The position numbers were made by a program, and so were the translations under genes. From Erwinia amylovora (GTDB taxonomy: Bacteria; Pseudomonadota; Gammaproteobacteria; Enterobacterales; Enterobacteriaceae): a stretch of 64,000 nt of DNA. Under the pieces are notes generated by a model that was given only the letters and a program-made list of their open reading frames with translations, ran no database searches and was not told the origin of the DNA. Position 1 is the stretch's first letter. Each line of letters opens with the position of its first letter. Where the stretch lies: positions 682,001 to 746,000 of the forward strand of contig NZ_CP066796.1 of assembly GCF_017161565.1 (NCBI RefSeq). Reading direction: 5' to 3'. Shown here one piece after another: positions 1 through 10,721 of the stretch.

Positions 1-629
1 GGTTTGATGATCTCTTCCATCACCGCTTCCTGCAGATCTTTTTGCGAGATGTCCTCGGCGTGTTGAGTAGACAGCACTACCGCATCAATACCCACAATCT
101 TGCCTTCATCATACTGGAAGGTGATTTGACTTTTCGCATCCGGACGCAGCCACGGCAAAGTTCCGCTTTTACGCACTTCAGACTGGCGCTGCACCAAACG
201 GTGCGCGTAAGTGACCGGCGCTGGCATCAGCACGTCAGTTTCGTTAGTGGCGTAGCCGAACATCAGACCCTGGTCGCCCGCGCCCTGTTCCAGCGGGTCG
301 GTGCGGTCCACGCCCTGGTTGATATCCGGTGACTGCTTACCGATGGCGCTCAGTACCGCACAGGAATTGGCATCAAAGCCCATATCGGAATGGACATAGC
401 CGATGTCACGCACGGTTTGGCGAGTGATCTCTTCGATATCAACCCATGCGCTGGTGGTGATTTCACCGCCAACCAGAACCATGCCGGTTTTCACATAGGT
501 TTCGCAGGCCACACGGGCTTTGGGATCCTGCTCGAGGATAGCATCTAGCACGGCATCAGAAATCTGATCGGCGATTTTATCGGGATGTCCTTCTGATACG
601 GACTCGGATGTAAAAAGGTGTTTAGCCAT
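1..629 (-). CDS. metK: S-adenosylmethionine synthetase (3' part outside window)
   Basis: Makes S-adenosylmethionine from ATP and methionine in the cytoplasm. The minus strand from ATG at 629 reads [20 protein letters not shown], the family N-terminus with the ATP-contacting GHPDK motif (residues 14-18), and GAGDQG at about 116-121 is the family signature loop. About 209 of some 384 residues are present; the gene runs off the left edge. It is divergent from speA, as in E. coli. A tandem met-box array lies 117-164 bp upstream, so MetJ repression is expected. The identification is secure. Confidence 0.97.
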   Translation of the reverse strand, partial: MAKHLFTSESVSEGHPDKIADQISDAVLDAILEQDPKARVACETYVKTGMVLVGGEITTSAWVDIEEITRQTVRDIGYVHSDMGFDANSCAVLSAIGKQSPDINQGVDRTDPLEQGAGDQGLMFGYATNETDVLMPAPVTYAHRLVQRQSEVRKSGTLPWLRPDAKSQITFQYDEGKIVGIDAVVLSTQHAEDISQKDLQEAVMEEIIK

Positions 630-745
630 TTTATTCTTTACCTTGAATCTAACGGGTTAAAAATCAACTGCATAGCGCAAAGACTGGCCAACTGGCCGTA
701 AACTCAGACTTAGCGCCCCCACAGGCAAAGCCATGAGCAGTAGTA

Positions 746-793
746 AGACGCTTAGAAGTTAACCAGTATAGACGGATTAACATCTGGACGTCT
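746..793. promoter_or_regulatory. Tandem MetJ operator (six contiguous 8-bp met boxes)
   Basis: Read in steps of 8 from 746, the units are agacgctt, agaagtta, accagtat, agacggat, taacatct and ggacgtct. Against the palindromic met-box consensus AGACGTCT these match at 6, 5, 4, 6, 5 and 7 of 8 positions with no gaps. MetJ binds contiguous 8-bp boxes cooperatively, and the array overlaps the putative metK promoter. The match is by eye; MetJ itself is not in the window. Confidence 0.75.
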
Positions 794-794
794 A
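765..794 (-). promoter_or_regulatory. Putative metK promoter
   Basis: On the minus strand, TATACT (765-770) resembles a -10 box, and TAGACG (789-794) is a 4/6 match to a -35 box at 18-bp spacing. The element lies inside the met-box array, so MetJ bound there would occlude polymerase. It predicts a leader of about 130 nt. Confidence 0.45.
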
Positions 795-799
795 TTTTA

Positions 800-1515
800 G
801 GTTACTCGCTAAACGGATTGCCAGCATTATTTGCCGGATAAATTTCATTCAGGGCGAAGAGGAATAAATTATCCTGACAGGACGCCTGTTTAACACATTG
901 AGATTTTGCCATTTAGCTTTCAGGACGGTATCAAACGTTGCTGAAGTTTCTTTCAGCCTCGATAGTCAGATGCTGGCTTGCCCCCTCGTTTTCAGGTCCT
1001 TCCCGACGTCGAGAAGTCAGGTGTCGGGGCGATGACACCCCATAACCATCAGGTCGCTCTTTTCGTTCAACGACACCATTCTGGCGCGCGCAGCCATCAC
1101 GCTTGCCAACCGCTGGCCGTTCACTCAAGCCGAAGCTATTCGCCAATAGGTAACAACGCCGACTGACGTATTCCCTGTCATACATCAATAACTGAGGTGA
1201 TAACGGCAGTCGATCGCCGTGGTGATCTCCCGAACCGTGCGATGCGCCATCATTCTCTCTTCGCCTGGCTATAATTTGCATGAGAAAAAGGATAAATTAA
1301 CTGAGGTCCTATCAGATTATCCTGAGTGTTTTCCTCATAGTTCTCTGACCCGTTACGTGGAGTCTGCGACTTGTCTTACCATGTTATACTGCAAAAACCG
1401 ATTTTAGCGCGGCTTAAGTCCGCGTGGCCTGTCGGGCCGGTAATCGGTAAATTCTTGCCGCAGGATGCCCCTGCAGCTGCCAGCTGTTTTGCTTCATTAC
1501 AACTTGAGGTTTGCG
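800..1515 (+). other. Long metK-speA intergenic region / speA leader
   Basis: No gene is firmly supported in these roughly 700 bases. Open frames exist at 931-1281 (minus) and 1219-1407 (plus), but neither has a convincing ribosome site or a recognised family. TATAAT at 1270-1275 could be a -10 box for speA, though its -35 is poor. Possible RNA hairpins are GGTGTC/GACACC around 1019-1039 and GCGG/CCGC just after 1408. E. coli also has a long speA leader with small annotated ORFs here. Confidence 0.4.
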
Positions 1516-3492
<1,977 letters not shown>

Positions 3493-3558
3493 CGTTGAGT
3501 CCTGTTGGCGACATTTTGCCAGTAATTATCCCTGAAATGGAAGATAAAGGAGTGATAC

Positions 3559-4020
3559 ATGGGGTTGTTAGACGACATGATTAATAATGCGCTTGGCGGC
3601 GGTGATAAAGAGCAACATGCCGGCAACGAGTCGGGCGTGGGCGGGAAATCAGGCAGCCTGGCGGTGATGGCGATCCTGCAATGGGTACAATCGCAGGGCG
3701 GCTTCCAGGCGGTGCTGGCCAGGTTGCAGCAGGGCGGTGTGGGCGGCCTGGCTGAAAGCTGGCTTGGCAACGGTGTAAACCAGCCGGTTGCCGTCAGCCA
3801 GTTACAGTCTGCCTTTGGTCACGGTGCACTGCAGTCGCTGGCTGACCAACTGGGAACCACTCCGGAAGATGCCGTCAGCAAGTTGCAACAGATCCTACCG
3901 CAGTTTATCGATCATGCTTCGCCAGACGGCCAGCTGAAACCGGAAGCGGAACAAAGTCTGAACAATGCCGACGGTAACGATTTAGGTAAGTTCGTTGACG
4001 GTATTTTTGCTAAAAAGTAG
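3559..4020 (+). CDS. YidB/DUF937 family protein
   Basis: A 153-residue protein that starts MGLLDDMINNALGGGDKE, typical of YidB-like (DUF937) proteins. It has a glycine- and glutamine-rich middle, then GVGGLAESWLGNG and a C-terminal KFVDGIFAKK. No signal peptide or membrane segment is seen, and the molecular function of the family is unknown. A good ribosome site (aaagga) precedes ATG 3559. It sits 66 bp after speA and is closed by its own terminator before speB, so it may be cotranscribed with speA. In E. coli nothing separates speA from speB. Confidence 0.8.
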   Translation: MGLLDDMINNALGGGDKEQHAGNESGVGGKSGSLAVMAILQWVQSQGGFQAVLARLQQGGVGGLAESWLGNGVNQPVAVSQLQSAFGHGALQSLADQLGTTPEDAVSKLQQILPQFIDHASPDGQLKPEAEQSLNNADGNDLGKFVDGIFAKK

Positions 4021-4047
4021 CCCCTTTACGATAGGTTAATTTGCTAT

Positions 4048-4085
4048 CCCTTCTGCACCGGGTACGAGGCAGAAGGGGTTTTTCT
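4048..4085 (+). terminator. Rho-independent terminator after the yidB-like gene
   Basis: CCCTTCTGC (4048-4056) pairs with GCAGAAGGG (4069-4077), followed by a T-run. It ends the speA-yidB-like unit before speB. Confidence 0.85.
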
Positions 4086-4141
4086 GTACCGTATAAACGG
4101 GCTGGCCACGTTCGGGTGCCGCCGTTTAACGAGGATTTACG

Positions 4142-5065
4142 ATGAACAACACCCTAAACCACGAGTACGACAACTCCCTGGTATCAAACGCTTTTGGCTT
4201 TATGCGTTTCCCGCTTAACTTCCGGCCGTACGACAGCGATGCCGAGTGGGTGATCACCGGCGTGCCTTTTGATGCAGCGACCTCTGGCCGCCCCGGCAGC
4301 CGTCTTGGCCCCGGCGCTATTCGGCAGATTTCCACCAATCTGGCGTGGGAAGGCTGCCGCTGGCCGTGGTCGTTCGATTTGCGCCAGCAGCTGAAGGTGA
4401 TTGATTGTGGGGATCTGGTTTATGCCTTTGGAGACGCACAAGATTTCAGCGACAAATTGCAGGCGCACGCTGAAAAGCTGCTGGCGAAGGGGAAACGCAT
4501 GCTGACCTTTGGCGGCGACCACTACATCAGTTTGCCGCTGCTGCGCGCGCACGCGAAAACCTTCGGTAAGATGGCGCTGGTGCATTTTGACGCGCATACA
4601 GATACCTACTCAAATGGCCCAACCTTCGATCACGGCACCATGTTTTATACCGCGCCGAAAGAAGGTTTGATCTCTCCTGAGCACTCGGTGCAGATTGGTA
4701 TTCGCACCGAATTCAACCCGTCTCTGGGCTTTAACGTGTTGGATGCGGCGCAGGTTAACGATCGCAGCGTGGACGATATCCTGGCGCAGGTGAAACAGAT
4801 TGTCGGTGACCTGCCCGTCTATCTGACCTTTGATATTGACTGCCTCGACCCTGCCCACGCACCGGGTACCGGCACGCCGGTGATCGGTGGCCTGACCAGC
4901 GATAAAGCCAGCAAGTTAATCCGTGGTCTGCAGGGCATGAATATCGTAGGGATGGATCTGGTTGAAGTGGCCCCAGGCTACGACCAGTCTGATATTACCG
5001 CGCTGGCGGCTGCCAGCCTGGCGTTGGATATGCTGTACGTGCAGGCTGCCAACAAGATCAAATAA
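4142..5065 (+). CDS. speB: Agmatinase (agmatine ureohydrolase)
   Basis: Hydrolyses agmatine to putrescine and urea, completing the pathway opened by SpeA. The 307 residues match E. coli SpeB (306) throughout: [10 protein letters not shown] near the start and the ureohydrolase Mn-binding motifs GGDHY, DAHTDTY and DIDCLDP, with [12 protein letters not shown] after the last. ATG 4142 follows an aaCGAGGA ribosome site. A GC-rich hairpin follows the stop. The protein is cytoplasmic and metal-dependent, and the assignment is secure. Confidence 0.97.
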   Translation: MNNTLNHEYDNSLVSNAFGFMRFPLNFRPYDSDAEWVITGVPFDAATSGRPGSRLGPGAIRQISTNLAWEGCRWPWSFDLRQQLKVIDCGDLVYAFGDAQDFSDKLQAHAEKLLAKGKRMLTFGGDHYISLPLLRAHAKTFGKMALVHFDAHTDTYSNGPTFDHGTMFYTAPKEGLISPEHSVQIGIRTEFNPSLGFNVLDAAQVNDRSVDDILAQVKQIVGDLPVYLTFDIDCLDPAHAPGTGTPVIGGLTSDKASKLIRGLQGMNIVGMDLVEVAPGYDQSDITALAAASLALDMLYVQAANKIK

Positions 5066-5072
5066 GTGAGAA

Positions 5073-5090
5073 GGGCGGGGAGACCCGCCC
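5073..5090 (+). terminator. GC hairpin after speB
   Basis: GGGCGGG (5073-5079), loop GAGA, CCCGCCC (5084-5090). There is only a short T-run 8 bases further on, so it is a weak terminator candidate. It marks the junction with the AT-rich segment. Confidence 0.5.
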
Positions 5091-5157
5091 GCACCAGTTT
5101 TACACAGACCGATAGAGATACTATGACGTATAAAATACTCGATATCACTTGATTATT

Positions 5158-5715
5158 TTATTGAATTGACAGTTTTTTGAGAAAAATTTTTTCTCTGTTT
5201 ATAAGTATATTCTCATGATTTAGAAATATTAGCGCACGTCCTAAGCCATCTTTATGTAACCGGTATTTATTAAATTGAGATAAGGTATAATTTAGCCAGC
5301 CAAAAGCCGGGTCTTCAATTTGTACCCACGTATTATCGACCCCTTTCAGTATGACAAAATGGCCATGTCCCAGCCGGTTGATATACAATATAGTGGGTGA
5401 GTGGATTTGTTGCAGCTGTTGAGGGGTTATCTTGACTCCCGATGTGGTTATATTGAATTTTTTGGCTATCAGCGATAAATCAACGAACGAGTAAGCGGGT
5501 TTTATTTCTATCATTGATAATAACTCAATTTCACTTTTATCCACAAAATAGTTTTTTCTAAGAATATTAGCCATGGAAGCTATACCACATGTACTATCAA
5601 ATTTTTGTTTATCAATGCCCTGGAATTTCTGCTCCAGATACGAGCTACTTGCTTGTAAGGGAGTTGTTAATAATATGAGTGATATTATTATGTTTCTTCT
5701 GCTTTTTATCATCAT
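5158..5715 (-). CDS. Periplasmic C39-like cysteine peptidase
   Basis: A 185-residue protein with an N-terminal signal peptide (MMIKSRRNIIISLILLTTPL, cleavage probably after QAS). The rest is a single papain-like C39 domain: KQKFDSTCGIAS gives the oxyanion glutamine and catalytic cysteine near residue 43, LGHGHFVILKGV the histidine, and EDPAFGWLNY the aspartate. C39 peptidases cleave double-glycine leaders; most are fused to ABC exporters, but here the domain stands alone and should be periplasmic, like FapD of functional-amyloid systems. It overlaps the preceding membrane-protein gene by 4 bp. It is AT-rich relative to its neighbours and probably foreign. The substrate is inferred to be the glycine-rich peptide at 6097-6396. 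Confidence 0.75.
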   Translation of the reverse strand: MMIKSRRNIIISLILLTTPLQASSSYLEQKFQGIDKQKFDSTCGIASMANILRKNYFVDKSEIELLSMIEIKPAYSFVDLSLIAKKFNITTSGVKITPQQLQQIHSPTILYINRLGHGHFVILKGVDNTWVQIEDPAFGWLNYTLSQFNKYRLHKDGLGRALIFLNHENILINREKIFLKKLSIQ

Positions 5716-6056
5716 TCAATAACACCAGCCCACAAGAGAACCATACGCATCGAGAATATACTTGATAAAGTGATATAGATCATATATAAGCTGGTATATT
5801 GGTCTTTTGTTATTTTTTCTACATTTTTCAGGTGGCTAATGATGACGCCGAACACCACAAAAACACAAATAATAATGAAATGTGGCTCGGCGTAGCCGTA
5901 GAAACCTTGAGCATAACCCAGTACGGCCGTCATGATAAGATGAAATAACTTGTTATATTTATCAATGTTTTTATTGAATGCAAAAATAGCAAACCAGGCG
6001 ATCAGAATAAGTAAATTGGCAGCCAGCCACATATCAGGCCCCACATTGTTTGACAA
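5712..6056 (-). CDS. Small inner-membrane protein, unknown function
   Basis: 114 residues with hydrophobic stretches near residues 8-27, 39-50, 60-78 and 90-112, so three or four membrane helices. No family was recognised. Its stop overlaps the start of the C39 peptidase (ATGA-type overlap), and it lies 40 bp after the glycine-rich peptide gene, so the genes are probably cotranscribed. It could be an immunity protein or a membrane partner of the peptidase; the sequence does not decide. AT-rich. Confidence 0.6.
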   Translation of the reverse strand: MSNNVGPDMWLAANLLILIAWFAIFAFNKNIDKYNKLFHLIMTAVLGYAQGFYGYAEPHFIIICVFVVFGVIISHLKNVEKITKDQYTSLYMIYITLSSIFSMRMVLLWAGVIE

Positions 6057-6096
6057 ATACCCTTAGCTGAGCGACTAAAGGCAGAGTTTTTTCTAC

Positions 6097-6396
6097 TTAG
6101 TGACAGCTGGCAGTGCATCCGCCGCCACTGCCCGCGAAAGCGGCATTCAATCCCCCGTAAGCGCTGACACCAAGTGCTGCCCTTGCCATTGCTTCGGATA
6201 TGCCACCTAAAAGGCCTCCAGTGGCACCCGTCACAAACCCTGCACCCGCATTAATACCAGCGTTGGTCCAGTTTATCGGTTGATCTGCTATGACATCGGA
6301 CGCAATTGACATCGTACCGCTACCGGCTGCACCTATTGCGCCAGTGATAAGTGGACCCATTTTCCCTTTTGTTTCCTCCAGCTCCTCAACATTCAA
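6097..6396 (-). CDS. Glycine/alanine-rich bacteriocin-like or fibre-like peptide
   Basis: Translates from TTG 6396 as LNVEELEETKGKMGPLITGA, then a hydrophobic Gly/Ala-rich body (GAGFVTGATGGLLGG) and the C-terminus GGGCTASCH with two cysteines. The acidic EELEETKG segment before small residues resembles a class II bacteriocin leader processed by C39 peptidases. There is no ATG and no ribosome site at the TTG. The frame is open upstream to a TGA at 6424-6426, which is also the stop of the 37-residue signal-peptide ORF in the same frame, so this may be the 3' part of one interrupted precursor. The function is inferred from composition and from the neighbouring C39 peptidase. Confidence 0.5.
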   Translation of the reverse strand: MNVEELEETKGKMGPLITGAIGAAGSGTMSIASDVIADQPINWTNAGINAGAGFVTGATGGLLGGISEAMARAALGVSAYGGLNAAFAGSGGGCTASCH

Positions 6397-6423
6397 TGAC
6401 TTAAATTCGTTATAGTGTAGAGT

Positions 6424-6537
6424 TCAACTATCATTTTTTCTTTCTTCCATCTCAGCATGACTATCCATATAAACAGAGGGTGAGGAGAAAAGTAATATTG
6501 CTGAAATGATAAATAATAAACATTGATTGCTAATCAT
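6424..6537 (-). CDS. 37-residue signal-peptide ORF, probably the N-terminus of the peptide precursor
   Basis: ATG 6537 reads MISNQCLLFIISAILLFSS, then PSVYMDSHAEMEERKNDS and TGA. This is a Sec-type signal peptide with a short polar tail. The frame is exactly that of the glycine-rich peptide downstream (141 bp, 47 codons between starts), with no other stop between. Either it is a tiny secreted peptide or the TGA is a nonsense mutation splitting a preprotein of about 145 residues. It begins 17 bp after the end of the outer-membrane barrel pseudogene. Confidence 0.45.
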   Translation of the reverse strand: MISNQCLLFIISAILLFSSPSVYMDSHAEMEERKNDS

Positions 6538-6553
6538 AAAGTCTTCTATATAT

Positions 6554-7442
6554 TTACACTTTATAGTTTAAGCTGAGAGAAAGGATCGTTATTTTGTTAT
6601 TACCCACCCCCCCCATTGATGCTTACATTTCCAACGAGGTCTTGTACCAAATTAATGGATGTCCCCATAAGAAGTGACATATTTGAAGTCCATTCATTTT
6701 TATTCGTATAAGTATCCTTAGCGAAAATTAAATCTTTTGATACCCCCAATTGATATTTACTTCAGGGTTTACCGAAAAGTGATATTTCCTGAGGCAGTGT
6801 AGGCGCTGTATCCCGTAGAGAATTTTTCTTTAGAGATACCATCGAGATAGCCAAGAGAAAGATTTAACACGAGGGGATCATAAATCCAGTTGAATGATGA
6901 GCCAAAAACATAACTATTGATATCGTCATTTTTAACATTCAGCCCGCCATAAAAGACGCTATAGTCTGATAGTCGATAAAATTGATAGCTTCCTCCCAAA
7001 CCAACACCATTAGAATTATATCTGTTTTTTGTTACGCTATTCCTTTTTTCTGTCGTATAACGTGTATTCATCCACTGACCGCTGAGGTGGTAGAAAGAGA
7101 TAACTGATTCGTTAGCCCGTACTTCACGCTGGCGTAGGCCGACATTCCATTATTTTCCTTATTCCAGGAGAGTAGTGTACGATCAATTATGAAATTACCC
7201 GGTGATATTTCATTAATATACCAGGCAGATGACGTTCCTTTATCGCCGTTATTGATAATATTCGTACCAGTACTAACTGCCCATTTGTGCCTGGCAGGAA
7301 AGAAATCCTCTATCTTTAGAATGGATTTTGGTGTCTCCACTTTCATTTCAGAAAAAGTCTTTTCGGCATGACCCGATGACAAAATGCCAGCGTAGAGAAC
7401 CACGAAGGTGTAAATAAATTTAAATTTTATAATGATAACCAT
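6554..7442 (-). pseudogene. Frameshifted beta-barrel outer-membrane protein
   Basis: Joining frames on the minus strand gives a signal peptide (IKFKFIYTFVVLYAGILSSGHA), then alternating polar/hydrophobic strands typical of a barrel: GMSAYASVKYGLTNQLSLST, YSVFYGGLNVKNDDINSYVF, LVLNLSLGYLDG, VNPEVNINWG, EWTSNMSLLMGTSINLVQDL and a terminal TILSLSLNYKV. Frame changes are needed near 7070, near 6774 (T4), near 6750 (G5 on the coding strand) and in the C8 run at 6607-6614, after which it ends at 6554. About 296 codons would be restored. It is the first gene of the AT-rich minus-strand group and a plausible export pore. Precise family not recognised. Confidence 0.6.
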
Positions 7443-7761
7443 CCCCCATGACAGTATTTGCATGGCTGCCGAACTGGCAGGTTGAATGTCGATTTATGTA
7501 CAAATTGGGTAACTACTTCGGTGATGCGGATCTGATTTATGATATCGTGGCGGAAAAGAAGCGTTTTATGATATAATCGATCTTTCTATAGAAAAGACTC
7601 AGGATTGAAAGTTATCTTTTCATCCGTCAATTTTTTTGTGCAAAACATATTCTGTGGATTAACGTTACATCGCGGCGCACCATAACATATTGTTTTGAAA
7701 AAGTTCGTTATTTGAATTTTTTAATCGCCTGGCACGGCATCAAACAAAAATGAGGCTAATA
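7443..7761. other. AT-rich intergenic segment
   Basis: No complete gene is supported. It must hold the promoter of the minus-strand group. A 26-codon plus-strand frame at about 7497-7577 (MYKLGNYFGDADLIYDIVAE and on) looks like the C-terminus of a lost gene, because its composition is protein-like, but no family was recognised. Confidence 0.3.
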
Positions 7762-8073
7762 GTGAAAAAGGTATTTCTCTCTGTATTACTGATGGTTGGC
7801 TTTTCTTCTTCATTGCAGGCTGCATGGCCGCCTGAGACCGGTAGCAAGGTGCCGGGCAACGCGCTGGAGTACCCGACGAAGCTTGCGGCTGTCGATACTT
7901 CGCTGGAAAAAATGTTGAATCGGGGAGCAACCGTTATTTCATCCTCAATTGGCCAGAATGGCCCGGTGGTAACGTTGCATGACAAAAATCGCTACCTTGT
8001 TTGTCTCTTGCGTGGGGCCGGAACCGCTGCCGATCAGAATGTAGCCACATCAAAGTGCTACGCGCTCAACTAG
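7762..8073 (+). CDS. Small secreted protein, unknown function
   Basis: GTG 7762 is chosen because TGAGG lies 6-7 bases upstream; an in-frame ATG at 7750 would overlap that site. The product is about 103 residues: signal peptide MKKVFLSVLLMVGFSSSLQA, then a mature part of about 80 residues with a cysteine in YLVCLL and another near the end (SKCYALN), possibly a disulfide. No family was recognised. It is convergent with the chemoreceptor gene and lies at the edge of the AT-rich segment. Confidence 0.65.
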   Translation: MKKVFLSVLLMVGFSSSLQAAWPPETGSKVPGNALEYPTKLAAVDTSLEKMLNRGATVISSSIGQNGPVVTLHDKNRYLVCLLRGAGTAADQNVATSKCYALN

Positions 8074-8118
8074 CCGGTGATGAAGAACGCTCATCAGGGT
8101 GCCGCGTTTTAAACCCTT

Positions 8119-9786
8119 TTAAAACGTTTCCCAGTCACTGTCGCTGGCCGCTGGCTTTACTAATACCCGTTGTACCCCTGTTTGTGCCCTGGGCGCGCTG
8201 ATGATCGCTAACCGGTTGTGCGGTGTTGCGTTGATGCGGAATAAAGCCACCGCCGTACTCAGTCGTTCAGATTGCTCTTCCAAAGAAGCCGCAGCGGCGG
8301 CAGACTCTTCGACCAGTGAAGAATTCTGCTGTGTCACCCGGTCCATCTCCGTGATCGCATGCCCTATCTGGTCAATGCCGCGGCTCTGCTCGTCGGACGC
8401 CGAGGCGATCTCACCCATGATGTCGGTCACGCGCTTGACGGCATTAACAATATCATTCATGGTTTCTCCCGCGCTCGCTACCAGCGTTGATCCGGTATTA
8501 ACGCGCCCGACGGAGTCCTCAATCAGTGATTTGATCTCTTTCGCCGCCTGAGCACTGCGCTGCGCAAGGTTACGCACTTCACCGGCTACGACGGCAAAGC
8601 CGCGGCCCTGCTCACCGGCACGCGCCGCCTCTACCGCCGCGTTCAGTGCGAGGATATTGGTCTGGAAAGCAATGCCATCAATCACGCTGATAATGTCAGC
8701 GATTTTCTTTGAGCTGCCGGCTATCTCGTTCATGGTGCTGACGACGTTCGTCACCACGCTGCCGCCCTTTTCGGCAGTTTGCGAAGCATCTAACGCCAGT
8801 TGAGAAGCCTGACGTGCGTTCTCAGCGTTCTGCTTCACCGTTGCGGTGAGTTGTTCCATGCTGGCGGCCGTTTGTTCAAGCGCAGCAGCCTGTTCTTCGG
8901 TACGTGACGACAGATCGTTATTGCCAGAGGAAATCTCGCTCGCTCCGCTGTGGATGGCATCAGAACCCTCTCTCACCTTGCTAACCGTAAGTACCAGTGC
9001 TTGCTGCATCTCTTGCAGGCTGGCCGCCAGCTGGGTCATCTCGTTACGCCCTTCCACCGCAATAGCGTGTGTCAGGTCGCCGTTAGCAATATGTTGAATA
9101 TGAGCAACGTGAGCTTTAAGAGGGCGAAGCAGGCCCCGGCTAATGCCGCTCCACACCAGTGCGATAGTCGCAATACTGGCCACCAGCACGCCTGACAGGG
9201 TCCAGAGGGTATAACGGTAAGCATCATTGCTGGCGAGCACGCCACGTGCTATCAGCTGATTATTCGCATCCTGCCAGGCGACATAGGATTTCAGCAGCAC
9301 CTCCCGCTGGCTTTTGATATCGGAGATGAAATCGGGGTTAAAGCTTCCTGTTTCGAGTTTTGTTATTTGCCCCAATAGCGCCGCTTTATATCCCTGATTG
9401 CTTTCTTGTAATGCAACGATCGGCTTCTCTACTTTTTGCTTATCGGATAAAAGTCCATGAAATGCGACCAGTGAAGCTTCTGCGTTGATCAAATGATTTT
9501 TTGCCAGCGTTAACTTGTTTTTATAGTCGCTTTTAGTATGTGGCTGGCCTTGCGTTTCAATCAGAAAGAGTATGACGGCCTGATTCAAAGCATCACGCGC
9601 CTGATCCAGCGAATCCCAGGCGCCGTCCATTGGCTGTTGCTGCTCGCGGATGTGCTGATTAAACGCGAAATTATCCTTATCATTTTGGGCGGTCCTAAGA
9701 AACATACTGCCTGTAAATAATTGCAGAGTGACGAATAACACGATGACGCCTACCATGCCGTTGACCAACTTTATGCGCTTGAACAT
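8119..9786 (-). CDS. Methyl-accepting chemotaxis protein
   Basis: Transmembrane chemoreceptor of the Tsr/Tar type. Start ATG 9786 ([10 protein letters not shown]) has an aagg ribosome site; an upstream ATG at 9831 is less likely. In order: TM1 about residues 10-30, a periplasmic helical domain to about 185, TM2 ([16 protein letters not shown]), HAMP, and the signalling hairpin with the conserved [20 protein letters not shown] tip region and methylation helices. The C-terminus DSDWETF carries the xWETF pentapeptide that tethers CheR/CheB. At 555 residues it is a full-length high-abundance type receptor. The ligand cannot be told from the sequence. Confidence 0.93.
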   Translation of the reverse strand: MFKRIKLVNGMVGVIVLFVTLQLFTGSMFLRTAQNDKDNFAFNQHIREQQQPMDGAWDSLDQARDALNQAVILFLIETQGQPHTKSDYKNKLTLAKNHLINAEASLVAFHGLLSDKQKVEKPIVALQESNQGYKAALLGQITKLETGSFNPDFISDIKSQREVLLKSYVAWQDANNQLIARGVLASNDAYRYTLWTLSGVLVASIATIALVWSGISRGLLRPLKAHVAHIQHIANGDLTHAIAVEGRNEMTQLAASLQEMQQALVLTVSKVREGSDAIHSGASEISSGNNDLSSRTEEQAAALEQTAASMEQLTATVKQNAENARQASQLALDASQTAEKGGSVVTNVVSTMNEIAGSSKKIADIISVIDGIAFQTNILALNAAVEAARAGEQGRGFAVVAGEVRNLAQRSAQAAKEIKSLIEDSVGRVNTGSTLVASAGETMNDIVNAVKRVTDIMGEIASASDEQSRGIDQIGHAITEMDRVTQQNSSLVEESAAAAASLEEQSERLSTAVALFRINATPHNRLAIISAPRAQTGVQRVLVKPAASDSDWETF

Positions 9787-9968
9787 GTTTAACCTTGGTG
9801 TTGTTGAGAAGAGAAAAACCAGCAAAAGCATTATCGACGTCAGGCGGAGAGAGTTTAATTGATGCGATCAGGTAAGACGGCCAGCAGAGTGGATAGTTTA
9901 ATTTACATGCAATTCAAAGCAGTATCTCCGGACAATCCGGGCAGGTTTGACCTGCCCCCTCGACGGCC

Positions 9969-10721
9969 TTATTTTTCTGCGGCGATGCGCTGCCTGATAT
10001 GGTCAGCACGCGCCTGTGAGGCCGGGTGCGAATCAAACAGGCTGCTGGCATGGCTACCTTCCATTTTCGCCAGTTTTTCAAAGCTGGTCACCAGCCCCTG
10101 CTGATTGATGTTGCGTTTTTTCAGCAGATCGAAAGAGTAGTCATCAGCCTGAGATTCCTGGCTCTGCGAGAACTGTGCGTTGACCAGTTTTTCGCCCAGA
10201 TCGCCCAGCTCGGACTGCGATAGCGAAGCGGTAACCCCACCGACGGAAGCGGCAGCGCTACGCGCGGCGGTGGTAGCCCAGGCCAGCTGCATGGCTTTAC
10301 GCGAGTGACCCAGCGCAACGTGGCCCATTTCGTGGCCGAGCACGCCTTCGACTTCGTTATCGCTCATCAAATCCATCAGGCCGCTATATACGCGAATGCA
10401 GCCGTTCGCCATCGCCCAGGCGTTGACGTCTTTGGTCAGATAAACTTTGTAGTTGGCCGGGGTGCCGTTGATATTATCTCCCAGCGCAGCGGCGATTTTT
10501 TTCAGGCGTTGAGCATAGGGGCTGCTGTCAGGCGCAATTTGTGCTTCGCCATCCATCTGCTGGCAAGACTTGTCGCTCAGCTCCTTAACCTGCACATCAC
10601 TCAGGGTCGCGGCCTGCCAGGCCTGGGTGCCAGACTGCATCAGGGCATTACTGTCAAAATTCTGACAGCCGGAAAGCAGGCCAGCCAGCGCCAGCGCGAT
10701 GCAAGAGATACGTTTATTCAT
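9969..10721 (-). CDS. loiP: M48 family metalloprotease lipoprotein LoiP
   Basis: Outer-membrane-anchored zinc metalloprotease (YggG). It has a lipoprotein signal with lipobox LLSGC near residue 19, the zinc site HEMGH in VLGHEMGHVALGHS, and the third ligand in SQESQADDYS. 250 residues, the family length. It sits divergently upstream of tktA, as in E. coli. E. coli LoiP is linked to low osmolarity and the OM protease BepA; that role is taken from the family. Confidence 0.93.
   Translation of the reverse strand: MNKRISCIALALAGLLSGCQNFDSNALMQSGTQAWQAATLSDVQVKELSDKSCQQMDGEAQIAPDSSPYAQRLKKIAAALGDNINGTPANYKVYLTKDVNAWAMANGCIRVYSGLMDLMSDNEVEGVLGHEMGHVALGHSRKAMQLAWATTAARSAAASVGGVTASLSQSELGDLGEKLVNAQFSQSQESQADDYSFDLLKKRNINQQGLVTSFEKLAKMEGSHASSLFDSHPASQARADHIRQRIAAEK

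Noticed and set aside
931..1281. 116-codon minus-strand frame upstream of speA as a gene
   Set aside because: Arginine/serine-rich composition typical of an antisense shadow, no ribosome site, and no recognised family; kept only as a possible structured-leader finding.
7740..7985. Minus-strand open frames overlapping the small secreted protein
   Set aside because: The plus strand has a signal peptide and a ribosome site; the minus frames are shadows.
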